A stretch of DNA of 54,980 nucleotides from Streptacidiphilus pinicola (GTDB taxonomy: Bacteria > Actinomycetota > Actinomycetes > Streptomycetales > Streptomycetaceae), in NCBI RefSeq assembly GCF_003258295.1, contig NZ_QKYN01000051.1, positions 1-54,980 on the forward strand, given 5' to 3'. Position 1 is the first letter of the stretch; the number at the start of each line of letters is the position of its first letter. The position numbers were made by a program, and so were the translations under genes. This document shows, piece after piece, positions 38,749 to 48,600 of this stretch. The notes beneath the pieces are model-generated. The model made no database searches, was not told where the DNA came from, and saw only the letters and a program-made list of their open reading frames with translations.

Positions 38749-41580
38749 ATGAAGGCCATCACATTCATCGCCGCCGCAGCACTCGCCTTGGGCGGCGCGT
38801 TCCCGCTGGCCGTGGGCGCGGCCGAACCGGCAGCGGGAGCGGTCGTCCTGCCGGCGGTCGTCCCCCAGCCGGTCTCGGAAGCGGCAGGCTCGGGCGGGGC
38901 GTTCACCCTCGACACGAACACGTCGATCACCGTCACCACGTCGGCGACCGACGTCGCGGGGGTTGCGTCGTACCTCGCCGGGCTCGCCCGCCCGTCGACG
39001 GGGCTGGCCCTGCCGGTCGTCTCCGGCGGCAACACGGCGGCGGACTCGATCGTCCTCGACGCGACCGGGCCGTCCTCGCTCGGCCAGGAGGGCTACACGC
39101 TGAGCAGCACGTCGAAGTCGGTCGTCATCACGGCGAACACCGCAGACGGCCTCTTCCACGGCGTGCAGACCCTCCGCCAGATCCTGCCGGCGCAGATCGA
39201 GACGACGGCGGCGCAGACGGGGGTGAGTTGGAGCATCCCGCCGGTGGCGATCTCGGACAGCCCGCGCTACGCCTACCGCGGGATCATGATCGACACCGCG
39301 CGTCACTTCTACCCGGTCGCGGCCGTCGAGCGCGTCATCGACCAGGCCGCGATGTACAAGCTGAACGTGCTCCACCTGCACATGACCGACGACCAGGGCT
39401 GGCGCATCGCCATCAACGCCTACCCGGACCTGACGACGATCGGAAGCAACATCCCGGTGGCGTCCGGCGCCGTCGACGGCGGGCCCGGCTCATACAGTCA
39501 GGCCGACTACAAGGCCATCGTCGCCTACGCGGCGGCCCGTTACATATCAGTCGTCCCCGAGGTCGACGGCCCTGCGCACACCGGCGCCGCGGTCACGTCG
39601 ATGGCCACCGGCACGGACCCCAACGACCTCCCGATCGACCCGAACAACTCCGCCGACAACGCCAATGTCCAGACGTTCCTGGACAAGGTCACGGCCGAGG
39701 TCGCCCCCATGAGCAGCAGCGGCTACTTCCACATAGGCGGCGACGAGTTCTCGGGGACCGCGGCGCAGTACCAGGCGTGGGTGTCGAGCGCCGCCCGTGC
39801 CGTCGTCGCGTCCGGCAAGACGCCCATCGGCTGGAACGAGATGGGCCAGGACACCACCATCCCGACCACCTCCGTGCTCGAGTACTGGGCCGGCGACAAC
39901 ACCGGTGTCGCCACCGGCCTGGAACGCGGCGAGAAGCTCATCGAAGCCCCCGCGCCACACGCCTACTTCGACATGAAGTACGACGCGAACACACCCCTGG
40001 GCCTGACTTGGGCCGGTTACGTGCCGCTGTCCAAGGCGTACGGCTGGGATCCGTCCGCCGCCACGACCGCGCTGGAGTCCGCCGCCGGCATCCCCGCGGG
40101 AGCGGTAACGGGCGACCCGACCATCGGCGTGGAGGGTGCGCTCTGGGCCGACTCCGTCCCGGCCTCCTACACGACCAGCCAGATCGAGGGCTACGCGGAC
40201 TTCATGCTCCTGCCCCGCCTGCCCGCGCTGGCCGAGGAGGGATGGTCCCCGTCATCCGTGCTGACCGGGTCGAGCGCCTGGACCGACTTCGCCTCGCGGA
40301 TCGCCGCCCAGGGACCGCGCTGGGACGCTCTCGGATACGGCTACTACCGCACGCCCGAGGTGACCTGGCCGGCCCGGCCGGTTCAGCTGGTCGACCACTG
40401 GACGATGGACGGTGTCTCCGGCTCGACGGTGACCGACTCGGCGACCGGCGGGTACAACGGCACGGTCACCGGGTCGACGACTTTCGCCGCGGGCAAGGTG
40501 GGCAGTGCGGCGGTCTTCGACGGGAGTGCGTCGCCGATCACGACTTCCGCTCCGGACCTGCCTGCTCCGTGGACGGCGAGCGCGTGGGTCGATCCGACCG
40601 CTTCGAACGCCAGTGTGTCGTTGCTGTCCAGTTCCACGATGGCCTTGAAGGTCCAACAGTGGAACGGCACGGGAGAGGTGGGCGCCACCAAGTACGGCTC
40701 GGCGGACTACACGGTCAACGACAAGGCGCCGCTGAACACGTGGACGTACGTGTCCTTCGTCGACGACGGGACCCAGATCACCGTCTACGCCAACGGCCAG
40801 TCGGTCGGCACGATCGCGGCCAGCATGCCGTTGGGCCGGGCCTCGATCGGGAGCACCGCCAGGGATCCGGGCAAGGAGAACCTGGACGAGGTGTCGGTGT
40901 TCAACAACGCCCTGACCGCCAGTCAGGCGGGCGCGCTCTACACCTCGGCCCAGGCCGGCGGCACCGACATCACCCCACCGTCCCCGACCCTCACGGACGA
41001 CTGGACGATGGACGGTGTCTCGGGCTCGACGGTGACCGACTCGGTGACCGGCGGGTACAACGGCACGGTCACCGGGTCGACGACTTTCGCTGCGGGCAAG
41101 GTGGGCAGTGCGGCGGTCTTCGACGGGAGTGCGTCGCCGATCACGACTTCCGCTCCGGACCTGCCTGCTCCGTGGACGGCGAGCGCGTGGGTCGATCCGA
41201 CCGCTTCGAACGCCAGTGTGTCGTTGCTGTCCAGTTCCACGATGGCCTTGAAGGTCCAACAGTGGAACGGCACAGGAGAGTTGGGGGCCACCAAGTACGG
41301 CTCGGCGGACTACACGGTCAACGACAAGGCGCCGCTGAACACGTGGACGTACGTGACCTGGGTCGATGACGGCTCCACGATCACCGTCTACGCCAACGGT
41401 CAGCCGGTCGGCACGATCGCGGCCAGCATGCCGTTGGGCCGGGCCTCGATCGGCAGCACCGCCAAGGACCCGGGCAAGGAAGGCCTGGAGGAGGTCTCGG
41501 TCTTCTCCTCCGCACTGACCGCGACCCAAGCGGCGGCGCTCTACACCTCGGCCCAGACCGGCGGCACCTCGACCGGCTGA
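38749..41580 (+). CDS. Secreted GH20 beta-N-acetylhexosaminidase with two LamG-type domains, 943 aa
   Basis: Signal peptide MKAITFIAAAALALGGAFPL with cleavage near residue 25. A GH20b N-terminal domain (about 30-170) precedes the GH20 barrel (about 175-540). The barrel has HMTDDQGWRI and the catalytic pair Asp332-Glu333 in HIGGDE, where Asp stabilises the substrate acetamido group and Glu is the acid. Two concanavalin/LamG-like domains follow (about 550-740 and 750-943), almost identical to each other. The enzyme releases terminal GlcNAc or GalNAc from chitin-derived oligomers or glycans outside the cell. AGGAAGG precedes ATG 38749. The dre-like sites upstream imply induction by GlcNAc through DasR. 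Confidence 0.95.
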   Translation: MKAITFIAAAALALGGAFPLAVGAAEPAAGAVVLPAVVPQPVSEAAGSGGAFTLDTNTSITVTTSATDVAGVASYLAGLARPSTGLALPVVSGGNTAADSIVLDATGPSSLGQEGYTLSSTSKSVVITANTADGLFHGVQTLRQILPAQIETTAAQTGVSWSIPPVAISDSPRYAYRGIMIDTARHFYPVAAVERVIDQAAMYKLNVLHLHMTDDQGWRIAINAYPDLTTIGSNIPVASGAVDGGPGSYSQADYKAIVAYAAARYISVVPEVDGPAHTGAAVTSMATGTDPNDLPIDPNNSADNANVQTFLDKVTAEVAPMSSSGYFHIGGDEFSGTAAQYQAWVSSAARAVVASGKTPIGWNEMGQDTTIPTTSVLEYWAGDNTGVATGLERGEKLIEAPAPHAYFDMKYDANTPLGLTWAGYVPLSKAYGWDPSAATTALESAAGIPAGAVTGDPTIGVEGALWADSVPASYTTSQIEGYADFMLLPRLPALAEEGWSPSSVLTGSSAWTDFASRIAAQGPRWDALGYGYYRTPEVTWPARPVQLVDHWTMDGVSGSTVTDSATGGYNGTVTGSTTFAAGKVGSAAVFDGSASPITTSAPDLPAPWTASAWVDPTASNASVSLLSSSTMALKVQQWNGTGEVGATKYGSADYTVNDKAPLNTWTYVSFVDDGTQITVYANGQSVGTIAASMPLGRASIGSTARDPGKENLDEVSVFNNALTASQAGALYTSAQAGGTDITPPSPTLTDDWTMDGVSGSTVTDSVTGGYNGTVTGSTTFAAGKVGSAAVFDGSASPITTSAPDLPAPWTASAWVDPTASNASVSLLSSSTMALKVQQWNGTGELGATKYGSADYTVNDKAPLNTWTYVTWVDDGSTITVYANGQPVGTIAASMPLGRASIGSTAKDPGKEGLEEVSVFSSALTATQAAALYTSAQTGGTSTG
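40399..40965. repeat. Intragenic tandem repeat, LamG unit 1
   Basis: This block matches 41002-41568 at a constant 603-bp offset with no indels; a stretch of about 140 bp in the middle appears identical. It encodes the first LamG-like domain of the GH20 enzyme. Confidence 0.9.
41002..41568. repeat. Intragenic tandem repeat, LamG unit 2
   Basis: This is the second copy of the LamG-encoding unit at 40399-40965. A 36-bp linker coding for a Pro/Thr-rich hinge separates the copies. The closeness indicates recent duplication or gene conversion and makes the locus prone to recombination or misassembly. Confidence 0.9.
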
Positions 41581-41611
41581 CCGCGGCCCGACGCCCGCAC
41601 CACGGACCCCG

Positions 41612-41650
41612 CTCCCGTTCCCGCCGCACACGCCGCGTCGGGAACGGGAG
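41612..41650. terminator. Bidirectional hairpin between GH20 and hydrolase genes
   Basis: CTCCCGTTCCC (41612-41622) and GGGAACGGGAG (41640-41650) form a perfect 11-bp stem with a 17-nt loop between convergent genes ending at 41580 and 41702. Confidence 0.7.
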
Positions 41651-41701
41651 GCAGGCGCGGCGCTGAGAGCCGCGGCAACGCTTGGCCGGAGGGCGGGGCC
41701 T

Positions 41702-42637
41702 TCACGCGGTTGTCTGCCGGGAGACGCGCTTGCCGTCCGGGCAGTAGGCCAGATCGGTGAGGGGCCGGTCGGCGAAGAAGCGGAGGCAGAGGTCGGAGAC
41801 TTCGCGGCCGCGTTCCAGTGGCAGCATGTGGTCTGCGTCGGTGATGACGGTGAACCAGCCGTCGGGGCACGCCGCGGCGAGTTCCTGGCCGAGGGCGGGG
41901 GTGGCGTAGTGGTCGTGTTCACCGGTGGTCACCAGCACGGGCATGGTGGGCGCGGCGGCCAGGTCGAGGCCGCGGTGGGTGAGAAGGCGCCTGGTGTTCG
42001 TCGTCAACTGCTGGGCTTCGTCCGGGCGCAGGCGTGCCAGGCGGGTGTGGAGGAAGCGACGGATCCGGTGTCCTGCGACAGTTCTGTCCAGTGCGCCGCG
42101 GTTCATCAGCTGGTCGAGGGCCTCGTCGGCGAACTCCTCCATCCGCTCGGCAGCCAGCAGGCCGAGGCCGCGGTGGAACGAATCCCTGGCGTGTTCGGGC
42201 ACGGAGGCGGTGGTGCCGATGAGCGCCATCCTTCGGACGCGGCCGGGGTGACGTTGCGCGAAGGTGTAGGTGACGGCGGTGCCGTAGGAGCACCCGACCA
42301 GATTGACCTCGGTGAGTCCGGTGTCGTCGAGGATGCGGCAGAGGGCGTCCGCCAGGAAGTCCACTCCGTAGCGCTCGGGAAGGACGCCGGCCTTGCCCCA
42401 GCCCGGCAGGTCGACGGCGAGCACATCGGCGTGCGTGAGGAACTCGGCCTCGACGTCACCCCAGTTCTCCTTGGTCTGGAACGCACCGCCGACCAGCACC
42501 ACCGGCGCGATCCGGGGTGCGGCGGAGAAGACCAGGCGGGACTCACAGCGGTAGTCCTGCCATGTGTGCGCAGCCACGACGGTCGGTGGTAGCCCACCGC
42601 TCGAAGTGGTTGTCGCCGACGTAGTTGCGTGGGGCAC
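41702..42637 (-). CDS. Alpha/beta-fold hydrolase, 311 aa
   Basis: Alpha/beta hydrolase with the nucleophile elbow NLVGCSYGTA (serine in GxSxG), the acid in TTGEHDHYAT and the catalytic histidine in DADHMLP. The oxyanion region is LVGGAFQTKENW. Cytoplasmic; no signal peptide. The start is GTG 42637, chosen because AGGGAGAG lies 5-8 nt upstream; the frame continues to 42748 without a ribosome site. It resembles esterases, lactonases and C-C hydrolases, and the substrate cannot be told. It is divergent from the glycosyltransferase gene across 279 bp in which I see no clear operator. Confidence 0.87.
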   Translation of the reverse strand: MPHATTSATTTSSGGLPPTVVAAHTWQDYRCESRLVFSAAPRIAPVVLVGGAFQTKENWGDVEAEFLTHADVLAVDLPGWGKAGVLPERYGVDFLADALCRILDDTGLTEVNLVGCSYGTAVTYTFAQRHPGRVRRMALIGTTASVPEHARDSFHRGLGLLAAERMEEFADEALDQLMNRGALDRTVAGHRIRRFLHTRLARLRPDEAQQLTTNTRRLLTHRGLDLAAAPTMPVLVTTGEHDHYATPALGQELAAACPDGWFTVITDADHMLPLERGREVSDLCLRFFADRPLTDLAYCPDGKRVSRQTTA

Positions 42638-42916
42638 GGTGTCTCTCCCTGTCAACGCCCAACTGCCTTGGCTCTCTGCGGCCGTCACGCCTGGCCGAGG
42701 ATGACGGCGGGGCTGACCGTCGTCCGTCAGTCTGCCCATGCGGGGCAATCTAGATCAAACCGACCATGGTGTCCGAGCGGCGCACGGGTGGGCGCGGCGA
42801 GCGGCAGAAGCCCGGGATCGAGACGGGGCGCGCGTAGGCATGCGGCTCGCGCCCCGTGCCCCAGGGTGACCGTATGTCGTTTGCTGGTTATGCACGACAT
42901 GATTCAGGAGCTATCG

Positions 42917-44116
42917 GTGGAGCCGGCGCGCCCCCATGTGGTTGTGGTCAACGTGCCCGAGCACGGCCACGTGAATCCGACCCTCGCCGTGGTCACCGAG
43001 CTTGTGAGGCGGGGCTGCCGGGTGAGCTACGCGGTCGCCCAGCAGTTCGCGCCTCAGGTCAGGGCCGCAGGCGCCATGCCGGTCATCGTCCCCGTACCGG
43101 AGCGCGCCGCAGGTGCTTCCTCCGAGGACCTGTGCGACGGGGTCGACGTCTTCGTCGGTGAGGCCGAGGCGGCGCTGCCCGTCCTCGAAGCCGCGTTCGC
43201 GGACGACCGGCCCGATGCGGTGCTGTACGACCTCGAGGCGTTCGCGGGGAAGGCACTTGCCCGCAAGTGGGGCCTCCCCGGGATCGAGCTGTCCCCGACG
43301 CACGCCCTGTTCCCCGGCTGGGAGCGGGCCTTCCTCGGACTGAACGACCTCAGCGAGATGCCCTGTGCTCCGCACTTCCAGCGGTTCCTCGACGACAACG
43401 GCCTCGACTGCACGATCGGCGACTTCGTTCAGCGCTCGGACGCGAAAGTGGTCTTCGTCCCCAGGACGTTCCAGGTCCACGCAGACCTGATGGGTCCCGA
43501 GCACAGCTTCGTCGGACCCGCCCTGGGTGACCGGTCCTCCTTCCAGGGGTCCTGGCGGGCTCCCGTCGACGGCCGGCCGGTTCTGCTGGTCTCCCTCGGG
43601 TCGGTCTTCACCGACCAGCCGGAATTCTTCCGCCAGTGCCTGGAGGCCGCGAGCCGACTCGACTGGCACACCGTCATCGCCGTCGGTCGCCATGTCGACC
43701 CCGCGACCCTCGGCACACTGCCCGCCCACGTGGAGGTCCACGCCTCCGTCCCCCAACTCGACGTGCTCGCCGCTGCATCGGCCTTTGTCACGCATGCCGG
43801 CATGGGCAGCGTCCTCGAGGCCCTGCACTTCGGCGTGCCCATGGTCGCCGTCCCGCAGATGGCCGAGCAGCGCGTCAACGCCAGGAGGTTGGAACAACTG
43901 GGGCTCGGGGTGTACCTCCCTCGTGAGCAGGCAGACGCGTCGGCCCTGCTCAGCGCTGTCCGGCAGGTGTCCGGCGATCCGAGGGTGGCCGCGGCGGTGT
44001 CGGCGATGCGCGAGGACGTGCGTGCCTGCGGTGGCGCGGCGGCGGCCGCGGACGTCGTGGAGGCCGTCGCCGGGCTGAAGCTGCCTGCGACGGCCCGGCT
44101 TGCCACCGTGCACTGA
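42917..44116 (+). CDS. Macrolide-type UDP-glycosyltransferase (GT1, MGT family), 399 aa
   Basis: GT-B fold. The N-terminal VNVPEHGHVNPTLAVV is the acceptor-side signature of the MGT group (OleD, MgtA), with the catalytic histidine in EHGHVN. The C-terminal donor site includes VSLGSVF, HASVPQLDVLAAASAFVTHAGMGS and VPQMAEQRVNARRLEQLGLG, the usual HAGxGS nucleotide-sugar motif. It transfers a sugar (often glucose) from UDP-sugar to a hydroxyl of a small molecule, often for detoxification or self-resistance. GTG 42917 has AGGAG 7 nt upstream; ATG 42890 or 42899 are alternatives. The WS/DGAT gene follows 62 bp later. Confidence 0.92.
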   Translation: MEPARPHVVVVNVPEHGHVNPTLAVVTELVRRGCRVSYAVAQQFAPQVRAAGAMPVIVPVPERAAGASSEDLCDGVDVFVGEAEAALPVLEAAFADDRPDAVLYDLEAFAGKALARKWGLPGIELSPTHALFPGWERAFLGLNDLSEMPCAPHFQRFLDDNGLDCTIGDFVQRSDAKVVFVPRTFQVHADLMGPEHSFVGPALGDRSSFQGSWRAPVDGRPVLLVSLGSVFTDQPEFFRQCLEAASRLDWHTVIAVGRHVDPATLGTLPAHVEVHASVPQLDVLAAASAFVTHAGMGSVLEALHFGVPMVAVPQMAEQRVNARRLEQLGLGVYLPREQADASALLSAVRQVSGDPRVAAAVSAMREDVRACGGAAAAADVVEAVAGLKLPATARLATVH

Positions 44117-44178
44117 CCACCGCCCCGAACCGGCTCACTTCGCCGGATCCTCGACCCACTCGCGCGGAAGACCGGACC

Positions 44179-45462
44179 ATGTTCCACAGCGCTTCGCTGA
44201 CGCCCCTCGACGAACTCATGACCCGCTGGCCGTTCAGCCCGTCCGTGGCCGGCGTGGCTGTCACCTGCGAGGGGCCGATGCCTGCGGCATCACGGATCGC
44301 CGAGCTGGTCCGCGAACGCCTGGGGCCATTTCCGCGCCTCGGCTGGGTCCTGACCCCACCCGGTGGGCCCCGTCTGGCCCGCCGTCACCGCTGGGTTCCC
44401 CAGCCGGATTTCGATGTCGCGGACCAGATCGTCTTCGATTCAGGTGCGCAGTCCTTCCAGGAGCTGGCGTTGCGGCTGATGACCGAGCCGCTCAGCCCGG
44501 ACCGGCCGCCCTGGCGGCTCCATGTGCTGCCGGAGCCGGACGGCTCCGGGTTCACCCTGCTGATGCGGGCGCACCACAGCCTGCTCGACGGCCGGTCCTT
44601 CACGACACTGTTCCGCGCCCTGCTGGACGACGTGCCTGCGCCTCCCACGTCGCACGCGACCCGCACCGAACAGCGACCGCTCCAACGGATCGGGAGCGTG
44701 ACACGAGCGCTGCGCACCTCGTTCTCGCCCGGCACGGCGGTCCCCATGCCCAACCACGGGCCGTCGAGCCCTGCCTACGCGTGGTGCGCCGTGCCCCCCC
44801 AGGTCTTCGAGCGTGCTCGGGCCGCTGTGCCCGGACACGTCGCGACCGCGACCGAGGTCTTCGTGGCTGCGGCGGCGGGCACGTTCCGCTCCCACCTCGG
44901 GTCATGGCCTCCCGCGTCCGGACCCGAGCGCTCCCTGTTCGTCGCGGTGCCCATGGACATGCGTCGCGCCGATCAGGGCCACAGACTCGGCAACGCGTTC
45001 GGAGCCGCCCGCGTCCCGCTCCCGGTCGCCACGGAAGACCCCGTCGCGCGGCTGGCGGCCTGCCGAGGCCTGGTCAGGTCCGGCGAGCACCAGGCGGCCC
45101 TGAGATTCGGCAACTCGCTGCTGCGTGCGCTCTCACTGGTAGGGCCTCGTCTGGTCGACGCGATCCTCGCCCCGCAGTACGACCCTGCCTACTCCGCGGG
45201 ATGCTGCACCTCCCTTCCTCTCACCGGCGAGGGCCTCGCCTTCGACCGCCACCCGCTGCGCCAGCTGCGAGGCTTCCCCATGGTGCCCCCGCACGGAACG
45301 GCCACCTTCTTCCTCCTGGGCTGCTCCGAGGGCTACACACTCAACGTGGCGACCAACTCGGGCTCCGGCGACGCCCGACTGCTCGCGGACTCCATGCTCC
45401 GGGAACTTCACCAGTTGGCCGCTCATGCACAGGGCGTTTCCCGCTACGCGGAGCGCTGCTGA
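44179..45462 (+). CDS. WS/DGAT-like acyltransferase, 427 aa
   Basis: The motif AHHSLLDG (His132-His133, Asp137-Gly138) is the HHxxxDG active site of wax ester synthase/diacylglycerol acyltransferases and related CoA acyltransferases. VPMDMRRADQGHRLGNAFG and the later NVATNSGSGD resemble the family's second and third conserved blocks (usually NxxGP and similar), but they are diverged. It would transfer an acyl group from acyl-CoA to an alcohol or diglyceride. No signal peptide. It probably forms a two-gene unit with the glycosyltransferase, so an acylated glycolipid product is conceivable. A condensation-type acyltransferase of other specificity is the alternative. Confidence 0.75.
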   Translation: MFHSASLTPLDELMTRWPFSPSVAGVAVTCEGPMPAASRIAELVRERLGPFPRLGWVLTPPGGPRLARRHRWVPQPDFDVADQIVFDSGAQSFQELALRLMTEPLSPDRPPWRLHVLPEPDGSGFTLLMRAHHSLLDGRSFTTLFRALLDDVPAPPTSHATRTEQRPLQRIGSVTRALRTSFSPGTAVPMPNHGPSSPAYAWCAVPPQVFERARAAVPGHVATATEVFVAAAAGTFRSHLGSWPPASGPERSLFVAVPMDMRRADQGHRLGNAFGAARVPLPVATEDPVARLAACRGLVRSGEHQAALRFGNSLLRALSLVGPRLVDAILAPQYDPAYSAGCCTSLPLTGEGLAFDRHPLRQLRGFPMVPPHGTATFFLLGCSEGYTLNVATNSGSGDARLLADSMLRELHQLAAHAQGVSRYAERC

Positions 45463-45484
45463 GCGCCAGAACCCCAGAGGCCCA

Positions 45485-45498
45485 TGACAACGTTGTCG
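45485..45498 (+). promoter_or_regulatory. LacI-type operator, upstream half of a pair
   Basis: TGACAACGTTGTCG matches the perfect palindrome at 45595-45608 except for the last base. It lies 172 bp before the GH92 start. Confidence 0.6.
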
Positions 45499-45544
45499 GG
45501 GCAGGCCTCGGTGGCGTCACCGCGAGCTCGTTGTGCTGGCTGCC

Positions 45545-45550
45545 TTGACA
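45545..45550 (+). promoter_or_regulatory. Candidate -35 box for the GH92 gene
   Basis: TTGACA lies between the two operators, but the sequence 17-18 bp downstream is a poor -10 (CCACGC/CACGCT). Transcription from here would place the second operator just downstream of the start point. Confidence 0.35.
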
Positions 45551-45594
45551 GTTCGACCGGGCAGGGCCACGCTCCCCCCACGACTTCGTTGCCA

Positions 45595-45608
45595 TGACAA
45601 CGTTGTCA
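45595..45608 (+). promoter_or_regulatory. LacI-type operator, perfect 14-bp palindrome
   Basis: TGACAACGTTGTCA is fully symmetric with the central CG pair typical of LacI/GalR-family operators. Together with the copy 110 bp upstream it flanks the TTGACA box, as in repression by looping. The ligand is probably a mannose-containing sugar, judging by the gene. Confidence 0.65.
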
Positions 45609-45656
45609 GGCTCAGGCCCTGTCATGAGCCTGGCATTCCAGAAGGGAGCTCCAGAG

Positions 45657-48600
45657 ATGGGACACCCAAGCGGGAGGCGCCGGGGCGCCTTATCCCTGCT
45701 GGCAGCCGGGGCGCTGCTGGCAACCGCCGCCACCACCGCCCCCGCGTCGGCGCGATCGCGGCCGGTGCAGCACGCCCGTCCGGCGCTGGTCACCGCGCCG
45801 GCCTCGCTCGTCAACCCGTTCATCGGCACATCGAACTCCGCCGACGACTTCCCCGGGGCCGATGTGCCGTTCGGTATGGTGCAGTGGAGCCCTGACACCC
45901 CGTCACGGCCGGACGGCGGCGGCTACGAGTACAACGACTCTTCGATCACCGGGTTCAGCCTCACCCATATAGCCGGCCCCGGGTGCGGCGCCGCCGGCGA
46001 CATCCCCGTCCTGCCGACCGTCGGCTCCGTCGACACCAGTGCCACGGACGGGTTCTCCCACACCGCCGAGTCCGCCTCTCCCGGCTCCTACACGGTGTCG
46101 CTGAGCAACGGCGTCAAGACCGAACTCACCGCCACCACCCGCAGCGGCATGGCGCGCTTCACCTTTCCCGCCACCGCACAGGCCAATCTCGTCTTCAAGT
46201 TGGCCAACAGTCAGAACGGTGACTCCAACACCCAGTTCGCCGTCGTGAACAACAACGAGGTGAGCGGGCAGGTCACCAGCGGTAGCTTCTGCGGTGCGAG
46301 CAACAGCTACACGGTCTACTTCGACATGGTCTTCGACCAGCCGTTCACGTCCAACGGCACACAGGCGGTCAGGGCCACGGAGCCCCCGACAGCAGGCGCC
46401 CGCCCCGGCCAGAGCCGGCCCGAACGGCAGAACCACCCAACGCTCCACGGCGCCCCACCGAGGAGTGCCGGCACCGCCACTCCGCAGACTGCCGCCAAGG
46501 ACGGCTACGTCACGTTCAACACCACCGGCACGCAGGTCGTCCAGGCCAAGGTGGGCATCTCCTACGTCTCCACCGCGAACGCGGTGGCCAACCGCACGGC
46601 CGAGAATCCCGGGTGGAATTTCGCCGGGACCGAGAGCAGTGTCCAGCAGGCATGGAACTCCCTACTCGGCCGGGTCTCCGTCGCGGGCGGCACGGCCGCC
46701 CAGCAGACGGTCTTCTACACCGCGCTCTACCACTCGCTGCTCCACCCCAACGTCATCAGCGACACCAACGGCCAGTACGACGGCTTCGACTCCAAGACCC
46801 ACGTCGTCGACTCCGGCCACGGCGCCGTCTACGCCAACTACTCCGGCTGGGACGTCTACCGTTCGCAGGCCCAACTCGAGGCTCTGATCGACCCGCAGGC
46901 CGCCTCGGACACCGCCCAGTCGATGGTCGACGACTACACCCAGACCGGCCAGTTCCCCAAGTGGTCAGAGAACAACGGCGAGACCTACGTGATGGTCGGC
47001 GATCCCGCCGACGCCATCCTGGCCGACTACCACGCCTTCGGGGCAACCGCCTTCGACAGCGGGACCGCGCTCACCGACATGGTCGCGGAGGCGACCACCG
47101 CCAACAACAACCGGCCCGGCCTCGCCTATCTGGAGCAACTCGGCTACCTGCCCAGCGACGGAAGCTACGGCTGCTGCAACTTCTACGGCCCCGCCTCCAC
47201 AACACTGGAGTACGACACCGCGGACTTCTCCGTCTCGGCCCTGGCCGGCGCACTCGGCGACACCACGGACCAGACCGCCTTCGCCAACCGGGCGCAGGAC
47301 TGGCGCAACCTGTTCCACGCCGGAACGGGATTCATCCAGCCCCGTGACAAGTCGGGCTCCTGGACCGGGGGATTCTCCGCGACCTCGGGCAGCAACTTCG
47401 TCGAGGGGGACGCCTGGCAGTACACGCCGATGGTGCCGTTCAACCTGCACGGGCTGGCGACCGCGATGGGCGGCAACTCGGCGATGGCGAACTACCTCAC
47501 CACCGACCTGTCCTCACTGACCGGCGCGAACGGCTACACCGACCTCGGCAACGAGCCCAGCCTGGACATCCCCTGGGAGTACGACTACATCGGCCGGCCC
47601 TACCTCACCCAACAGGTCGTGCGGCAGGTCCAGGACCAGATCTGGACCGACAGCCCCTCCGGCCTGGCCGGCAACGACGACCTCGGCGAGATGAGCTCCT
47701 GGTACGTGTGGTCGGCCCTGGGGATGTACCCGGAGACGCCCGGTACGTCCGACCTGGCACTCGGCAGCCCGCTGTTCACCCAGGCGGTCGTCACCCTTCC
47801 CAGCGGCAACACCCTGACGGTCAACGGCGACAACGCCGCCGACAACGCCCCCTATGTCCAGTCGGCCAGCTGGAACGGCTCCCCGTGGAACAGCGCGGCC
47901 GCACCCATCGGCAGCATCACCAGCGGCGGCACGCTGACCTACACCCTGGGCACCACGGCGAACTCCGCCTGGGCGTCCGCCGCATCTGCCGCCCCTCCCT
48001 CCTACCCCGGCGCGCCCGGCTACGGCAACACGGGCATATCGGCGGACTCCGCCTCCTCGTCCGCCGACTTCGACGGAAGCGGTTACAGCTACTCCGCCGC
48101 CGTCCTGTCCGCCGCAGGAGTCAACCCCGGCTCCACGGTCAGCGCCGCCGGAACCTCCTTCACCTGGCCCGGAGCCGCAGCGGGACAGCCTGACAACTAC
48201 ACCGCCAACGGCCAAACCGTCCCGCTCTCGGGCACAGGGGCGATCTCCTTTCTCGGCTCCTCCACCAACGGCCCCGCAGGCGGCACCGCCACAGTCGACT
48301 ACACCGACGGCACCAGCCAGTCCGTGGCCGTCTCCTTCTCCGACTGGACGCTGAACGGCGGCTCGGCCACGCCGCTCGCCGGCAACACCACCGCGGTGAC
48401 CGCCGCCTACCGCAACCACGCCGGAGCCTCCACCGACCCCGTGAAGACCTACGTCTTCGCGACCACACCCGCGGCCCTGACCCCTGGCAAGACCGTCAGC
48501 GACGTCCGCCTGCCCTCCGACACCTCCCAGGGCGCTCTGCACATCTTCGCGATCGGGTTCACCAGCGCGAGTGCTCCACCGACCGGGGCGATCGTCTCCG

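Noticed and set aside
40399-41568. Tandem repeats as a CRISPR-like array
   Set aside because: The units are 567 bp and protein-coding, with only two copies and no short repeat-spacer pattern.
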